Below are positions 8,130 through 16,532 of a stretch of 64,000 nucleotides of DNA, in pieces. The notes under the pieces are model-generated. The model had not been told where the DNA came from. It saw only the letters and a program-made list of their open reading frames with translations, and searched no databases. How positions within the stretch are numbered: position 1 is the first letter of the stretch; every line of letters begins with the position of its first letter. The stretch is from an uncultured Candidatus Saccharibacteria bacterium. GTDB taxonomy: Bacteria; Patescibacteriota; Saccharimonadia; Saccharimonadales; Saccharimonadaceae. Where the stretch lies: contig CALGXC010000004.1 in the NCBI GenBank assembly GCA_937936045.1, forward strand, positions 186,001-250,000, read 5' to 3'. A program made the translations under genes and the position numbers.

Positions 8130-8482
8130 AAAAGCATATCAGTATCACACCAGTTAGCAAACCGCGCATGACGAGAAGCGATAAGTGGAATGAGCGTCCG
8201 TCAGTAATGAGCTATCGAGCGTACGGCGACGAGCTAAGGCTGAAATTGCCAGGATATGAGCCGCCTGAAACGTTTACGATTGAATTTGCTCTGCCTATGC
8301 CAAAAAGTTGGTCGAACAAGAAGCGTAAAGCCATGAATGGACGCCCACACCAGCAGAAACCGGATATAGACAATCTGGTTAAGGCGTTTTTGGATCATCT
8401 CTGCGAGGATGATTCGTACGTCTGGAAGGTGTGTGCATCCAAGATATGGGCTGAGCACGGCGGAATAACTATCGAAACTTAA
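8126..8482 (+). CDS. rusA: RusA-family Holliday junction resolvase
   Basis: A 118-aa protein with the RusA pattern: P-x-SWSNKKR near residue 60, then H-x-x-KPDIDNLVKAFLD (residues 75-90) and a downstream DD pair (~95). In RusA the Asp residues of PDxDN and the nearby Lys make up the metal-dependent active site that resolves Holliday junctions. Phages use it to process branched DNA before packaging. Its start overlaps the stop of the preceding gene (ATGA). Confidence 0.88.
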   Translation: MKKHISITPVSKPRMTRSDKWNERPSVMSYRAYGDELRLKLPGYEPPETFTIEFALPMPKSWSNKKRKAMNGRPHQQKPDIDNLVKAFLDHLCEDDSYVWKVCASKIWAEHGGITIET

Positions 8483-8496
8483 GGAGGAATCCGAGA

Positions 8497-8754
8497 ATGG
8501 GGATCTTACAGCTTTTATCCAGAAAGAAAGATGACGAGTCTGAGCTTGAAATTCGCAGTGAGGACGAAGACTATACCGAGTGGCACGTCAAGCCAGATTT
8601 TGAAGCAAGAGACTTGTCATTAACCTTTCGGTCCCGATCTGATGCGCGCGATTATAAAAGACTGCTAGCGAAAAGCTTTTACCATATCCATTCAAAAATC
8701 ATTCGCCGGGATTGGCAAGGCGGATTCATCCGAGAGGAGAAAGAGGTCGGATAA
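8497..8754 (+). CDS. Hypothetical phage protein
   Basis: An 85-aa soluble, charged protein with an acidic N-terminal half and a basic second half. A strong AAGGAGG site lies before the ATG. No family is recognised. It lies in the early-type operon between RusA and a zinc-knuckle protein. Confidence 0.6.
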   Translation: MGILQLLSRKKDDESELEIRSEDEDYTEWHVKPDFEARDLSLTFRSRSDARDYKRLLAKSFYHIHSKIIRRDWQGGFIREEKEVG

Positions 8755-8835
8755 TCACTAAACTGGTGCCGAAACCGGTTAAATGGCTTGGCGATGCCCA
8801 CCCTTGCCAAGCAGCAGCCAGAGATAGGTAAAAAT

Positions 8836-9099
8836 ATGAACGATAGCAAGCACGTACACAAATGGGAGTGTCTCCGAGCAGATAAGCTTATTTGCCATAG
8901 ATGTAATACGGTCGCGGAAATTGACACGTTAATTACTAACAACCGTAATGATGCTTATCTCAAAGCGAAGGTCGATATTCTGTCTAAGCAGTTATATGCT
9001 GGCGACCTAAAGAAAGATGCTCGCGAGAAAGCTTATGCGTGGCTGATGGAGCATAATCCGGATGCTATCAAGAAAGACGAACAGGTATCGATGCTATGA
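8836..9099 (+). CDS. Small zinc-knuckle-like phage protein
   Basis: An 87-aa protein if started at ATG 8836, which has an AGG-type site just upstream; a TTG at 8788 would add 16 residues. The N-terminus has HKWEC-x7-C-x2-C, a possible metal-binding knuckle. The remainder is helical and charged. Its stop overlaps the next ATG. Function unknown. Confidence 0.55.
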   Translation: MNDSKHVHKWECLRADKLICHRCNTVAEIDTLITNNRNDAYLKAKVDILSKQLYAGDLKKDAREKAYAWLMEHNPDAIKKDEQVSML

Positions 9100-9203
9100 C
9101 AAGAGACGAAATGATCAAGCGGATTGAGAGTACATTAAGACGTGCTGAACGCGCCATTGTTGAACTTCGCAAAGAGCTAAAGAGACTACGGAGCGAGGGC
9201 TAG
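9096..9203 (+). CDS. 35-aa coiled-coil peptide, translationally coupled
   Basis: A short frame from ATG 9096, overlapping the previous stop (CTATGAC), to TAG 9201-9203. The product is Arg/Lys/Glu-rich with a heptad-like pattern (IKRIESTLRRAERAIVEL). Such peptides occur in phage operons, but nothing shows its role. Confidence 0.45.
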   Translation: MTRDEMIKRIESTLRRAERAIVELRKELKRLRSEG

Positions 9204-9207
9204 GTTT

Positions 9208-9444
9208 ATGGCGGTCGAGTATGTCCTGTACAAGGGAGAAGAGATAGTAGGAATAGGTACGGCTGATGAGCTATCTCGACGGCTTGGACTACGTCCGCAA
9301 ACTATTCGAAGTTACTCCTCGCCTTCTCATATGCGCCGCGTAGAAGAAAGCGCCGATCCAGAGTCGAGGATTGTGGCGGTAAGAGTTAAACATGGAAAGG
9401 AAGATGATGGCGATGACTCAGAAAAACAACAGAGTGGCGATTGA
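9208..9444 (+). CDS. Small helix-turn-helix-like phage protein
   Basis: A 78-aa protein with the block YVLYKGEEIVGIGTADELS followed by RRLGLRPQTIRSYSSP. This resembles a small family of Gram-positive phage proteins with a DNA-binding-like helix pair (GTxxELAxxLGxxPxTIxxY). It overlaps the terminase small subunit and may be regulatory. The comparison comes from memory of the pattern. Confidence 0.5.
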   Translation: MAVEYVLYKGEEIVGIGTADELSRRLGLRPQTIRSYSSPSHMRRVEESADPESRIVAVRVKHGKEDDGDDSEKQQSGD

Positions 9445-10012
9445 GGCGCATGCTCAGCGTATTGTAGATGTGGTGGTCCGCAAAGCCGAGCCTGCACCTG
9501 AGCCGCCAAAGCCTGTCTATGAGTACTCACCCGGTCGTCCGATGAAATTTCAGGATATCGACGAGCTGCGCGCCATGATACTCGAGTACTTTAAGAATGC
9601 AGCGCCCCACTGGGAAGAACAAACTGAGTATATTGACCGCCGTGACCCTAAATCTGGAAAGATTGTCATTGAAAACGGAAGGGTCGTCCAAGACAAGGTG
9701 ATCCGCAAAGTTAAAACCAAACAGAAACCACTCACCGTTACTGGTTTAGCTGTTGCACTAGGCACATCACGCGATGTGTTATTAGACTATGAGACCACAT
9801 ATTCAGAGAAATATCCAGAATTTTCCAACACGATAAAAGAAGCGAAAGAACAGATTAAAGCCTATGCGGAGGAGTCTCTGTTTGGCACTAATACTGCTGG
9901 CGTAATATTTAGCTTGAAGAATAACTGGGGATTCAAAGACAAATATGAGACCGAGAACACTAACCGTGAGGTTAAGTTCATTAACACTGTTCCGAGGACG
10001 CCAGAATCATGA
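9407..10012 (+). CDS. terS: Terminase small subunit
   Basis: About 201 aa. The C-terminal half has TGLAVALGTSRDVLLDYE and FGTNTAGVIFSLKNNWGFKD, typical of DNA-packaging (gp3-like) small terminase subunits that recognise the packaging site. Of four in-frame ATGs (9392, 9404, 9407, 9413), 9407 is chosen because AAGGA ends five bases upstream. It overlaps the preceding gene by 38 bases and the large subunit by four. Confidence 0.85.
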   Translation: MAMTQKNNRVAIEAHAQRIVDVVVRKAEPAPEPPKPVYEYSPGRPMKFQDIDELRAMILEYFKNAAPHWEEQTEYIDRRDPKSGKIVIENGRVVQDKVIRKVKTKQKPLTVTGLAVALGTSRDVLLDYETTYSEKYPEFSNTIKEAKEQIKAYAEESLFGTNTAGVIFSLKNNWGFKDKYETENTNREVKFINTVPRTPES

Positions 10013-11397
10013 CAGAAATAGTCAAAGTACCGGATTACACTGCTTCGCCTCGTCAGACATTGTTTCATACATCAACAGCTTTTGAGCGATTCTACGGTGG
10101 TGCTGCCGGCGGAGGAAAGACTGCCGCACTAGTCGCTGAAGCAGTAACACGTTGCCTTGAGTACGATCACTACGCAGCGTATCTATTTCGGCGAACGTAC
10201 GAGGATACGAAAAAGACCCTCATGCGAGAAATAGATAAACAGTGCCGTGCATATATCAAGGACGGCAACATGATATTTAGGTCGCAAGAAAAGGGCTACT
10301 ACTTCACCGCCACTGAATCGTGGATTTACTTGTGCTACTACAACCATGAAGATGATTTTAATCACTATCAGGGTTCAGAGATACACATGCTGGGTATCGA
10401 CGAGTTAACTCAGTTCTACGAAAGCTGGTACGACAACCTCGTTGGGCGCGTTCGTTCTGACGATCCAGACAAACCGCTTACCGTCTTCGCAGCTGGCAAC
10501 CCAGGCGGCGTCGGGCACGGCTGGGTTAAAACTCGATTTATCGACGCCGCACCACCTGAGCAGATAATTTATGACAAGCGTCCGTACGTCAAGCGAGACG
10601 GCTCAATTGACTACATCGAGACAACTCGTATGTTTATCCCTGCCACTCTAGAAGACCACCCGAGCGCGTCATTCAGACAGTCATACATGCGTAGCCTACT
10701 GACAATGGCAGACCCAAAGAAGCGCGAAGCATATCTGTATGGCAACTGGGATCTGTTTGCTGGTCAGGCGTTTAGCGAGTGGCGGCGACATCTGCACGTC
10801 GTCGAGCCGTTTAACATACCAGACCACTGGCCGAGATGGATGGCATATGACTATGGACGAGGTACGTATGCGGGTGCTGTTTGGCTAGCACGTGACCCAA
10901 TTAGTCAACGGATATATCTTTACCGCGAATATTATGTTAGCGGCAAAGGTCCAAGGATTCAGGCACGCGAGATGAAGCAGCTTGAACAATCAAACGAGCA
11001 ACTGCCTGTTAGGCTAGCCGACCCGTCGCTGTGGAAGCATATTGCTAATGCCGATGACGGAAAAACTATCGCTGATCGATTTACTGAAGAAGGCATCAAC
11101 TTCACGCCCGCCAATAATGACCGGCTTCAAGGAGTCACTGCTGTTCATGAAGCGTTGTCTCTGGCACCAGACGGATTGCCATACCTGCAGGTATTCAGTA
11201 ACTGTGTTCATTTTATCCGTACCCTACCGAGTCTCGTGGTTGATACTAAACGACCCGAGGACGTTGATACAACAGGCGAAGACCATCTCTACGATGCACT
11301 GCGCTACGGGCTTGTCAATGAGCGTAAGGCGACAGTTGAGGATTCTATGCCTCAGCCTGATCCGGGACTGTTCAGCGATGGAGGGTATTATGGGTAG
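10009..11397 (+). CDS. terL: Terminase large subunit
   Basis: A 462-aa protein with Walker A GGAAGGGKT at residues 30-38, Walker B HMLGIDE with D131/E132, and a C-terminal RNase H-like nuclease half beginning at MAYDYGRG and containing DHLYDALRYGL. It pumps DNA into the capsid and cuts it. Its start overlaps the small-subunit stop (ATGA). The terminase pair is about 7.4 kb upstream of the portal and lies in the left operon, not with the head genes. Confidence 0.95.
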   Translation: MTEIVKVPDYTASPRQTLFHTSTAFERFYGGAAGGGKTAALVAEAVTRCLEYDHYAAYLFRRTYEDTKKTLMREIDKQCRAYIKDGNMIFRSQEKGYYFTATESWIYLCYYNHEDDFNHYQGSEIHMLGIDELTQFYESWYDNLVGRVRSDDPDKPLTVFAAGNPGGVGHGWVKTRFIDAAPPEQIIYDKRPYVKRDGSIDYIETTRMFIPATLEDHPSASFRQSYMRSLLTMADPKKREAYLYGNWDLFAGQAFSEWRRHLHVVEPFNIPDHWPRWMAYDYGRGTYAGAVWLARDPISQRIYLYREYYVSGKGPRIQAREMKQLEQSNEQLPVRLADPSLWKHIANADDGKTIADRFTEEGINFTPANNDRLQGVTAVHEALSLAPDGLPYLQVFSNCVHFIRTLPSLVVDTKRPEDVDTTGEDHLYDALRYGLVNERKATVEDSMPQPDPGLFSDGGYYG

Positions 11398-11429
11398 TTT
11401 ACCGATAAAAAATTAAAGGAGGGTATATT

Positions 11430-11753
11430 TTGGAAAGCTTAGATTTACCACAATACATCATTAACCTAGAACGAGCCGCACGCGATACGCCGTTTGGTGA
11501 AGTTGGTCCGTTCTATCTCATGAGACACAAAGGTGAGACTGTGGGTATACGCGGTCAAACATCGGAGATTATCCGATTCAAAACTACGGCAGAAGCAGTT
11601 ATATATCTGGTGGACTATATCAAGACCCTGCCAGCCGACAAGTCTGGAGATATCGTTTTTGCCGTTAAATTTACTAACGGTAGAGTCAAACAGATTACTA
11701 CAACATCAGACATCACAACGATAATCGAGGATAAAGCAGATGACGACAGATAA
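11430..11753 (+). CDS. Hypothetical phage protein
   Basis: A 107-aa protein starting at TTG 11430 behind a strong AAAGGAGGG site. It is soluble, of mixed alpha/beta character with Ile/Thr-rich strands at the end, and not recognised. It overlaps the HNH gene by 14 bases. Confidence 0.55.
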   Translation: MESLDLPQYIINLERAARDTPFGEVGPFYLMRHKGETVGIRGQTSEIIRFKTTAEAVIYLVDYIKTLPADKSGDIVFAVKFTNGRVKQITTTSDITTIIEDKADDDR

Positions 11754-12069
11754 AGCTAAGGTGCTATGTAAGAACTGCGGCAGCACAAGACACTATCAGA
11801 CGTTCTGTCCATTCAAAAAACGACAGAAAATATCGCAGTGCGGCAAACACGCAAAAGCGTGGGCAGCGTTCCGAGATAAGGTTGCGAAGCCGTACCTCGA
11901 CATAAAATTTGGGCATGTGTGTGCGGTCACCGGATGCGCCGAGACTAAAAACCTAGATGTTGATCACATTAAGGGGCGTGGCTCTCACCCACACTTGCGC
12001 TATGACGTCAACAACTTGCAGTACTTATGTCGTAATCATCATCGACTGAAAACGGACGGCAAACTATGA
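11740..12069 (+). CDS. HNH endonuclease
   Basis: A 109-aa protein. An N-terminal CKNCG..H..C zinc knuckle (residues ~7-24) is followed by the HNH core: C-x4-C, LDVDHIKGRG, then NLQYLCRNHHRLK. HNH nucleases beside the large terminase often assist packaging or cos cleavage, which fits this position just after terL. Confidence 0.88.
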   Translation: MTTDKAKVLCKNCGSTRHYQTFCPFKKRQKISQCGKHAKAWAAFRDKVAKPYLDIKFGHVCAVTGCAETKNLDVDHIKGRGSHPHLRYDVNNLQYLCRNHHRLKTDGKL

Positions 12070-12131
12070 CGAAGAAAGCTTTACGAAAGAAGCAGCGCCG
12101 AAAACGTAAACAGCGAGCGATAACTAACTAA
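12066..12131 (+). CDS. 21-aa strongly basic peptide
   Basis: ATG 12066 overlaps the HNH stop. Eleven of 21 residues are Lys or Arg. It could be a translational-coupling leader or a nucleic-acid-binding peptide. Too short for certainty. Confidence 0.35.
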   Translation: MTKKALRKKQRRKRKQRAITN

Positions 12132-12146
12132 ATAAAGGGAGGTAAA

Positions 12147-13112
12147 ATGACTAACAAAGCAGAACTACCAGACGTATTTCTCTGGGCAAACAAAACGGAC
12201 GGACGTAAGGACAAATTAGACATTGAGCTATTTGCAATCACCAAATCGTCTGAGATATTTCGCATTGACCATAACGAGGCGATCAATCATCAGCTGTTCG
12301 CGCTGTTTTTGTACGACATCATTAGTGGAGTGCAAGTTGACAGTATCACCGGCGTAAGGGTTGTCGATTATGCGGCATCTGAGGGCTGTCAGAATACCCT
12401 ACCCGCCATCAAGGTAAATGACGTGCCGGTTGCTGAAGCGATCATGGAGTATCTGGAGTATACAAATGACATCGACCTACTCGACTTGAATCAAATCGAG
12501 GCAAAGAAGCTACTGGCGATTTGCGCACGATTCACCGACAAGGAGACGAGCGAAAGCTTTTACATTTTTAAGCACATTCGCCCAGCTAGTGTATTAGTCG
12601 GCGGCGCTGTCTCCTACGCTATTTCAGCCGGACGCATGGAAGAGCTGTCGTCAGAGTGCGCATTAAAGATAGATCCGTCGAATCAAGTTTTAGTGTTTGA
12701 AGATACGATGTTTGTGTTCAATAAGTCCAAGTTTGAATCGATGTTTCAATACGACCCAGTGTCAGTCGCTGAAGCTCGCAAGAATGGCAAGATACTTGAC
12801 GAGAGGCTGTCTATCGCCACGCCGACGGTTGGTCAAGGAATTGAGTTTCTCTGTAAAGATAACCGCACACTGGTCAAACGGCTCGCTAAGCTTAACCCCG
12901 TCAATATGACCCGCGATGTTGTTGAGGAGATAATTCGCGATTACAACGTAGATCTGATGACCGACGCCACCAACGACAAACTCATCATCATGGACGCTAA
13001 CGATGCTAAGAAACTGCTAGATATTGTCGAGGATAACTTCGTTCGCGGCACTAACGGCACTGCTTATATCGCCAAAAATAAGAAAGAACTTGAGCCGAAG
13101 GAGGATAAATAA
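12147..13112 (+). CDS. KwaB-like DUF4868 protein
   Basis: A 321-aa soluble protein. The central and C-terminal parts match the DUF4868 pattern as I know it: a strand block VLVFEDTMFVFNKSKFESMF (residues 181-200), then GIEFLCKDNRTLVKRLAKL, an Asp-rich DATNDKLIIMDANDAKKLLD and a terminal TNGTAYIAKNK. DUF4868 is the fold of KwaB, the DNA-associated effector of the Kiwa anti-phage system, which pairs with the membrane sensor KwaA. Here it is phage-borne and followed, with a one-base overlap, by a 55-aa single-helix membrane protein instead of the four-helix KwaA. An excellent GGGAGG site precedes the ATG. Confidence 0.55.
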   Translation: MTNKAELPDVFLWANKTDGRKDKLDIELFAITKSSEIFRIDHNEAINHQLFALFLYDIISGVQVDSITGVRVVDYAASEGCQNTLPAIKVNDVPVAEAIMEYLEYTNDIDLLDLNQIEAKKLLAICARFTDKETSESFYIFKHIRPASVLVGGAVSYAISAGRMEELSSECALKIDPSNQVLVFEDTMFVFNKSKFESMFQYDPVSVAEARKNGKILDERLSIATPTVGQGIEFLCKDNRTLVKRLAKLNPVNMTRDVVEEIIRDYNVDLMTDATNDKLIIMDANDAKKLLDIVEDNFVRGTNGTAYIAKNKKELEPKEDK

Positions 13113-13279
13113 TGTTCTGGATCATGACAATCGTGATACTCGTCGCATTCATCGTCGTTACAGAGATTGCGGTGGCGCGAGAAGACAAAGAATGGCAACG
13201 CGAACGCGAGGTCAGACAGTACAAAGACAAAATCATCAAGTCTCGCAAGCGAAATAAGAAAGATAGCGGAATATTTTAA
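13112..13279 (+). CDS. 55-aa single-pass membrane protein coupled to the KwaB-like gene
   Basis: ATG 13112 overlaps the previous stop (TAATG) and the frame closes at TAA 13277-13279. An N-terminal helix (residues ~2-20, Ile/Val-rich) is followed by a highly charged Arg/Lys/Glu cytoplasmic helix. The arrangement suggests a membrane tether working with the upstream protein. That is an inference from coupling only. Confidence 0.55.
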   Translation: MFWIMTIVILVAFIVVTEIAVAREDKEWQREREVRQYKDKIIKSRKRNKKDSGIF

Positions 13280-13290
13280 TGGGAGGTATT

Positions 13291-13878
13291 ATGAAACGAT
13301 ACAAATTACTTAAAGATTTACCAACCTTCAAAGCGGGCGATTTATTCTACATATCTGAATATGGTGCTTTGGTTTATGATGACGGCGATGGTGGCGTTAT
13401 GGCTTACGCTCGACAGACTCTTGACATGTTTCCAAATATTTTAACTGAATGGTTTGAGGAAATTCAGGAAGAGTCAACAGACAGTATCCACTGGAAGCCG
13501 AAAATAGGCCAAAAATATTTTTATACTGATGACGGGTATGTGTTTTCCGGCGTCTGGATAGATTCCCGCGTAGACAATCGTCGTTATATGGCGGGCACTA
13601 TCTACTACGCCGAAACCGATGCCGAAAGGGCTCTCGAACGTCAAATCGCTATCACCACGCTTATGCGCGATTCAAACTTTAAGCCTGATTGGAGCAATAA
13701 CGATCAGAATAAGTGGACAGTTTATTACAACCATAATGATAAAGAGTTGTTGGTTGAAGCGACTGCCTTTCTGCAATATCCTTCAGCTATTTACTTCGAC
13801 ACATATGACAGCGTTAAAAAATCCATCAAAAATCATAAGAAAGAATGGCTAATCTACCTTGGTGTGGAGGATAACTAA
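13291..13878 (+). CDS. Hypothetical phage protein
   Basis: A 195-aa protein from ATG 13291, which has GGGAGGT seven bases upstream; an earlier ATG at 13279 lacks one. It has a YKLLKDLPTFKAGDLFYIS opening and a YFYTDDGYVFSGVWIDSRVD..AERALERQ block, a pattern common in accessory phage proteins of unknown role. Confidence 0.6.
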   Translation: MKRYKLLKDLPTFKAGDLFYISEYGALVYDDGDGGVMAYARQTLDMFPNILTEWFEEIQEESTDSIHWKPKIGQKYFYTDDGYVFSGVWIDSRVDNRRYMAGTIYYAETDAERALERQIAITTLMRDSNFKPDWSNNDQNKWTVYYNHNDKELLVEATAFLQYPSAIYFDTYDSVKKSIKNHKKEWLIYLGVEDN

Positions 13879-14328
13879 GTGAAGGGTTCAAACTCACAAG
13901 AATTGTTTACTATTCACAGTGTACTGCTGGAGAGTTCTCGAGTAGTTCTGGAGCGTCGTCTGGGCAAGTATATGCTGCGAAACATGGAGTTGCGAGAACG
14001 CCGTGATATCGTTGACGATCTAGCAATTACCCTCTCTTCTGAAGTGTTGTCTACCAAGTTATGCGAGGATTCGTACGAAGTATCAGATGTTCAAACATTC
14101 CAGTTCCCAAAAGGCCCGTGGCAACATTTCAAGCACAACTATATGCCTATGTGGTTTTGCGATATATTCCCCATAAAATATTTTGTAAAACGAGTATGGT
14201 TTCATAAAACCATTAAAATCACCCGTCGAGAGACTTATCCAATGTGCAACATGGACATCAGGAATAACCCGAGGCTCAGAGTTCAGCTAGGCACGCCGGT
14301 TATTAAAGACGAGGTAAAAATTAGCTAA
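13879..14328 (+). CDS. Hypothetical phage protein
   Basis: A 149-aa protein starting at GTG 13879, one base after the previous stop, with GGAGG upstream inside the previous gene. The helical N-terminal half leads to an aromatic, basic C-terminal half (WFCDIFPIKYFVKRVWFH). This type of sequence is frequent in small phage early genes. No function recognised. Confidence 0.55.
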   Translation: MKGSNSQELFTIHSVLLESSRVVLERRLGKYMLRNMELRERRDIVDDLAITLSSEVLSTKLCEDSYEVSDVQTFQFPKGPWQHFKHNYMPMWFCDIFPIKYFVKRVWFHKTIKITRRETYPMCNMDIRNNPRLRVQLGTPVIKDEVKIS

Positions 14329-14343
14329 TAGAAAGGACACGAT

Positions 14344-14775
14344 ATGAAAGGTGAAGTACTTGTATACATAGAGGGAGCGGAGGATAGTTATAAGTTATAC
14401 AGCAAAGACAAAAAAGCGGCCGACAGCCTGTATTACGACTTAGAAAAATGTCCGATTTGTATTGACCGTCCCGGTGGTTTCGTTAAAGTTGTTGTTGAAG
14501 AATTGGATGTGTTAATAGAAGCTATCCTTTACATTCATAGATTTAGAGAGAAGAGGCTCGAATGTTTCTACAAAAGTCGCCGAGTAAAGGAGTGGCGGGG
14601 CGCGACATTCCGAGGAGTTCTGTTGGGTGCGCTTATAAATAGAAACTACGAAGGTGACAAAATAGCCAGTTTGATTGACTGGCTAGAATCCAGAGGGGCT
14701 ATCAGTTGGAACGACAGAGATACTAGAGCCGTGCCCTATAAATTAAACGATAATTTGATATTAATCTTTTCCTAG
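14344..14775 (+). CDS. Hypothetical phage protein
   Basis: A 143-aa soluble protein with a GAAAGGA site before ATG 14344. It is mixed alpha/beta with no recognised motif. Confidence 0.5.
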   Translation: MKGEVLVYIEGAEDSYKLYSKDKKAADSLYYDLEKCPICIDRPGGFVKVVVEELDVLIEAILYIHRFREKRLECFYKSRRVKEWRGATFRGVLLGALINRNYEGDKIASLIDWLESRGAISWNDRDTRAVPYKLNDNLILIFS

Positions 14776-14786
14776 GAGACTCAATA

Positions 14787-14951
14787 ATGGAACGTAAAAT
14801 ACTCATGACAATCTGTATCATCGGTATGATATCTGGTGCAGTTTCAATGATGTTTGCTGCTATGGCTAAGCAATACACTGGATCAATATTCTATTTAATA
14901 CTATTTTTTATTAACACGCTTGGATTTTATGCCGCAAAGGAGGAAAAATAG
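14787..14951 (+). CDS. 54-aa two-helix membrane protein
   Basis: A short frame from ATG 14787 (AGGAGA upstream) to TAG 14949-14951. Two hydrophobic helices (about residues 5-25 and 30-48) end in KEEK. Its stop lies one base before the next start. Confidence 0.5.
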   Translation: MERKILMTICIIGMISGAVSMMFAAMAKQYTGSIFYLILFFINTLGFYAAKEEK

Positions 14952-14952
14952 T

Positions 14953-15186
14953 ATGAATTCTTACCCATATTGCTCAACCCTAGAAAAGTTCTGTAATTTT
15001 GTTATTGGGGTAGTTATTATTTGTATTTTTGTGTCCGCTACCGCTTGGTCAATAACAGCCGCAATGGGCGTCGGGGGCGGACTTGCCGCACAAGAGTCTC
15101 GTCTTGATGCACAAAAGTCTCGCTGTGAGTCACTTCAAGGTAACTATGGTGGTGGTAAATGCTTTAAGGATGGCAAGGAAGTATGA
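14953..15186 (+). CDS. Small membrane protein with C-terminal Cys motif (copy 1)
   Basis: A 77-aa protein from ATG 14953, which has AAGGAGG upstream. One membrane helix (~residues 14-40) is followed by a tail SRCESLQGNYGGGKCFKDGK. The two Cys residues and the KDGKE ending recur in the protein at 16311-16532, so the two are related. The tail is probably extracytoplasmic, where the Cys pair could form a disulphide. Confidence 0.6.
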   Translation: MNSYPYCSTLEKFCNFVIGVVIICIFVSATAWSITAAMGVGGGLAAQESRLDAQKSRCESLQGNYGGGKCFKDGKEV

Positions 15187-15440
15187 AAAAACTAGAAAAG
15201 ATAGACTACTTGCAAGAAAATCATTTGCGTGAATGGGTGAAAACTCGAGCCCAAGTAGAACAAGAGTTGTCAGATGCTCATGACATTTTCTGCGAATGCG
15301 GGCACATAGCAACTGGGGCTCATGAATCTGGTTGTCGCAAACTCAGAAATAAAATCATGAGCGAGACGATAAAACGGCTATCTCATTTACTGCCTAAAGA
15401 GAATGCGAGGCTAGACAGAGATGATCAGAGAGTTAGGTGA
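15183..15440 (+). CDS. Small CxC-knuckle phage protein
   Basis: An 85-aa charged helical protein overlapping its neighbours at both ends. A CECGH..H..C cluster near residues 37-52 could bind zinc. Function not recognised. Confidence 0.5.
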   Translation: MKKLEKIDYLQENHLREWVKTRAQVEQELSDAHDIFCECGHIATGAHESGCRKLRNKIMSETIKRLSHLLPKENARLDRDDQRVR

Positions 15441-15771
15441 TGTTTACAGCCATAGAGTTGTACCAGTTGGTACTAAAATATGGTTTGGCTCAGAAAGACA
15501 TGGCTATACAGTTAGGGCGTCTAATACAGCGTTTGCAATTTTAACCAAACCATTCAATATCAGTAAAACCGTACTGTACACAATCATCGACTGGGAGCTT
15601 GGTATACGCGGTCCTAGTAACCTGATTTGGGGCACTGGTGCAGAGACTGATGCGCAGTGCCTAGAGCTATTAGATATGCTCACTAGCGGCGAGATTGAAG
15701 TTAGCTCACGACGCTGCGTCAAGCTGAACGTTCGAAGAGCAAAATTAAACTACACGAAATCGTTTAAATAA
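15421..15771 (+). CDS. Hypothetical phage protein
   Basis: A 116-aa protein whose ATG overlaps the preceding gene by 20 bases. The N-terminal half is beta-rich (VPVGTKIWFGSERHGYTVRA) and resembles small phage proteins of unknown role. Confidence 0.5.
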   Translation: MIRELGDVYSHRVVPVGTKIWFGSERHGYTVRASNTAFAILTKPFNISKTVLYTIIDWELGIRGPSNLIWGTGAETDAQCLELLDMLTSGEIEVSSRRCVKLNVRRAKLNYTKSFK

Positions 15772-15779
15772 GGAAGATT

Positions 15780-16196
15780 ATGACCAAACCACATTTTAGC
15801 TCACTAAGAATGGACTGGCGAACACCAAAAGCAGTCTATCAGGTACTTGATTCAGAGTTTCAGTTTGACCACGACCCATGTCCTGCTGGCTGGGACGGTA
15901 AGATTGATGGACTGACCAGCGATTGGGGGGAATCTAATTATGTTAATCCACCTTATGGGCGAGAGTTGCCAAAATGGATTGAGAAAGGCTACCAGGAATG
16001 GCAGAAAGGTAAAACAGTTGTATTTCTGATACCAAGCCGAACCGACACGCGCTGGTGGCACGACTACTGTATGAAAGCAACTGAAATCCGCTACATAAAA
16101 GGTAGGCTGAAATTTGATGATCAACCAAACCCAGCACCGTTTCCGAGCGCAATAGTCATTTTTAGAGCTAATAATGAAACGGTAAATGTCAACTAA
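15780..16196 (+). CDS. Phage N6-adenine DNA methyltransferase (Dam-like)
   Basis: A 138-aa protein with the layout of phage-type DNA N-6-adenine methyltransferases: WRTPKAVYQVLDSEF near the start, DPCPAGWDGK, catalytic NPPYG at residues 56-60, then VVFLIPSRTDTRWWHDY. It transfers a methyl group from SAM to adenine, probably to protect phage DNA from host restriction. AGGAAG precedes the ATG. Confidence 0.9.
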   Translation: MTKPHFSSLRMDWRTPKAVYQVLDSEFQFDHDPCPAGWDGKIDGLTSDWGESNYVNPPYGRELPKWIEKGYQEWQKGKTVVFLIPSRTDTRWWHDYCMKATEIRYIKGRLKFDDQPNPAPFPSAIVIFRANNETVNVN

Positions 16197-16232
16197 ATCA
16201 CTAATTTTGTGGACATAAGAAAGGAGATGTCA

Positions 16233-16286
16233 ATGAAAATATACAATTTTAATAACAAGATCAAAGAATACTCAAACGGTATGTAA
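16233..16286 (+). CDS. Possible 17-aa peptide
   Basis: ATG 16233 has a near-perfect AAGGAGATG site upstream and the frame closes at TAA 16284-16286. The ribosome site is the only evidence. It could be a leader peptide for the next gene. Confidence 0.3.
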   Translation: MKIYNFNNKIKEYSNGM

Positions 16287-16310
16287 ATTAAAGGTGGGAA
16301 GGTGGTAACA

Positions 16311-16532
16311 ATGAAAAGCAGTAATAAATCAACCAACAGTCAACGAAAGCTGACTACTAAAAATGCTGTTGTTTCTTTCCTGAGTCTGCTAGTTTTTGCC
16401 CTACTACTCGGTTTAAGCTCCAGTATAAGCAGCTACGATTTTGACAAGCAATCTGAGCTGTCTGCTCGCTGTAGGTCTATAGGTGGACAGATCGGAAATG
16501 ACAAGTGCTATAAAGACGGGAGGGAAATATGA
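16311..16532 (+). CDS. Small membrane protein with C-terminal Cys motif (copy 2)
   Basis: A 73-aa protein with a basic N-terminus, one helix (~residues 20-40) and a tail ARCRSIGGQIGNDKCYKDGR. This matches the tail of the protein at 14953-15186 in both Cys positions and the KDGxE ending. Start ATG 16311 is favoured over GTG 16302. It overlaps the methyltransferase by four bases. Confidence 0.55.
   Translation: MKSSNKSTNSQRKLTTKNAVVSFLSLLVFALLLGLSSSISSYDFDKQSELSARCRSIGGQIGNDKCYKDGREI

Noticed and set aside
13291..13878. Start at ATG 13279.
   Set aside because: The GGGAGGT ribosome site lies between 13279 and 13291, so ATG 13291 is the proper start.
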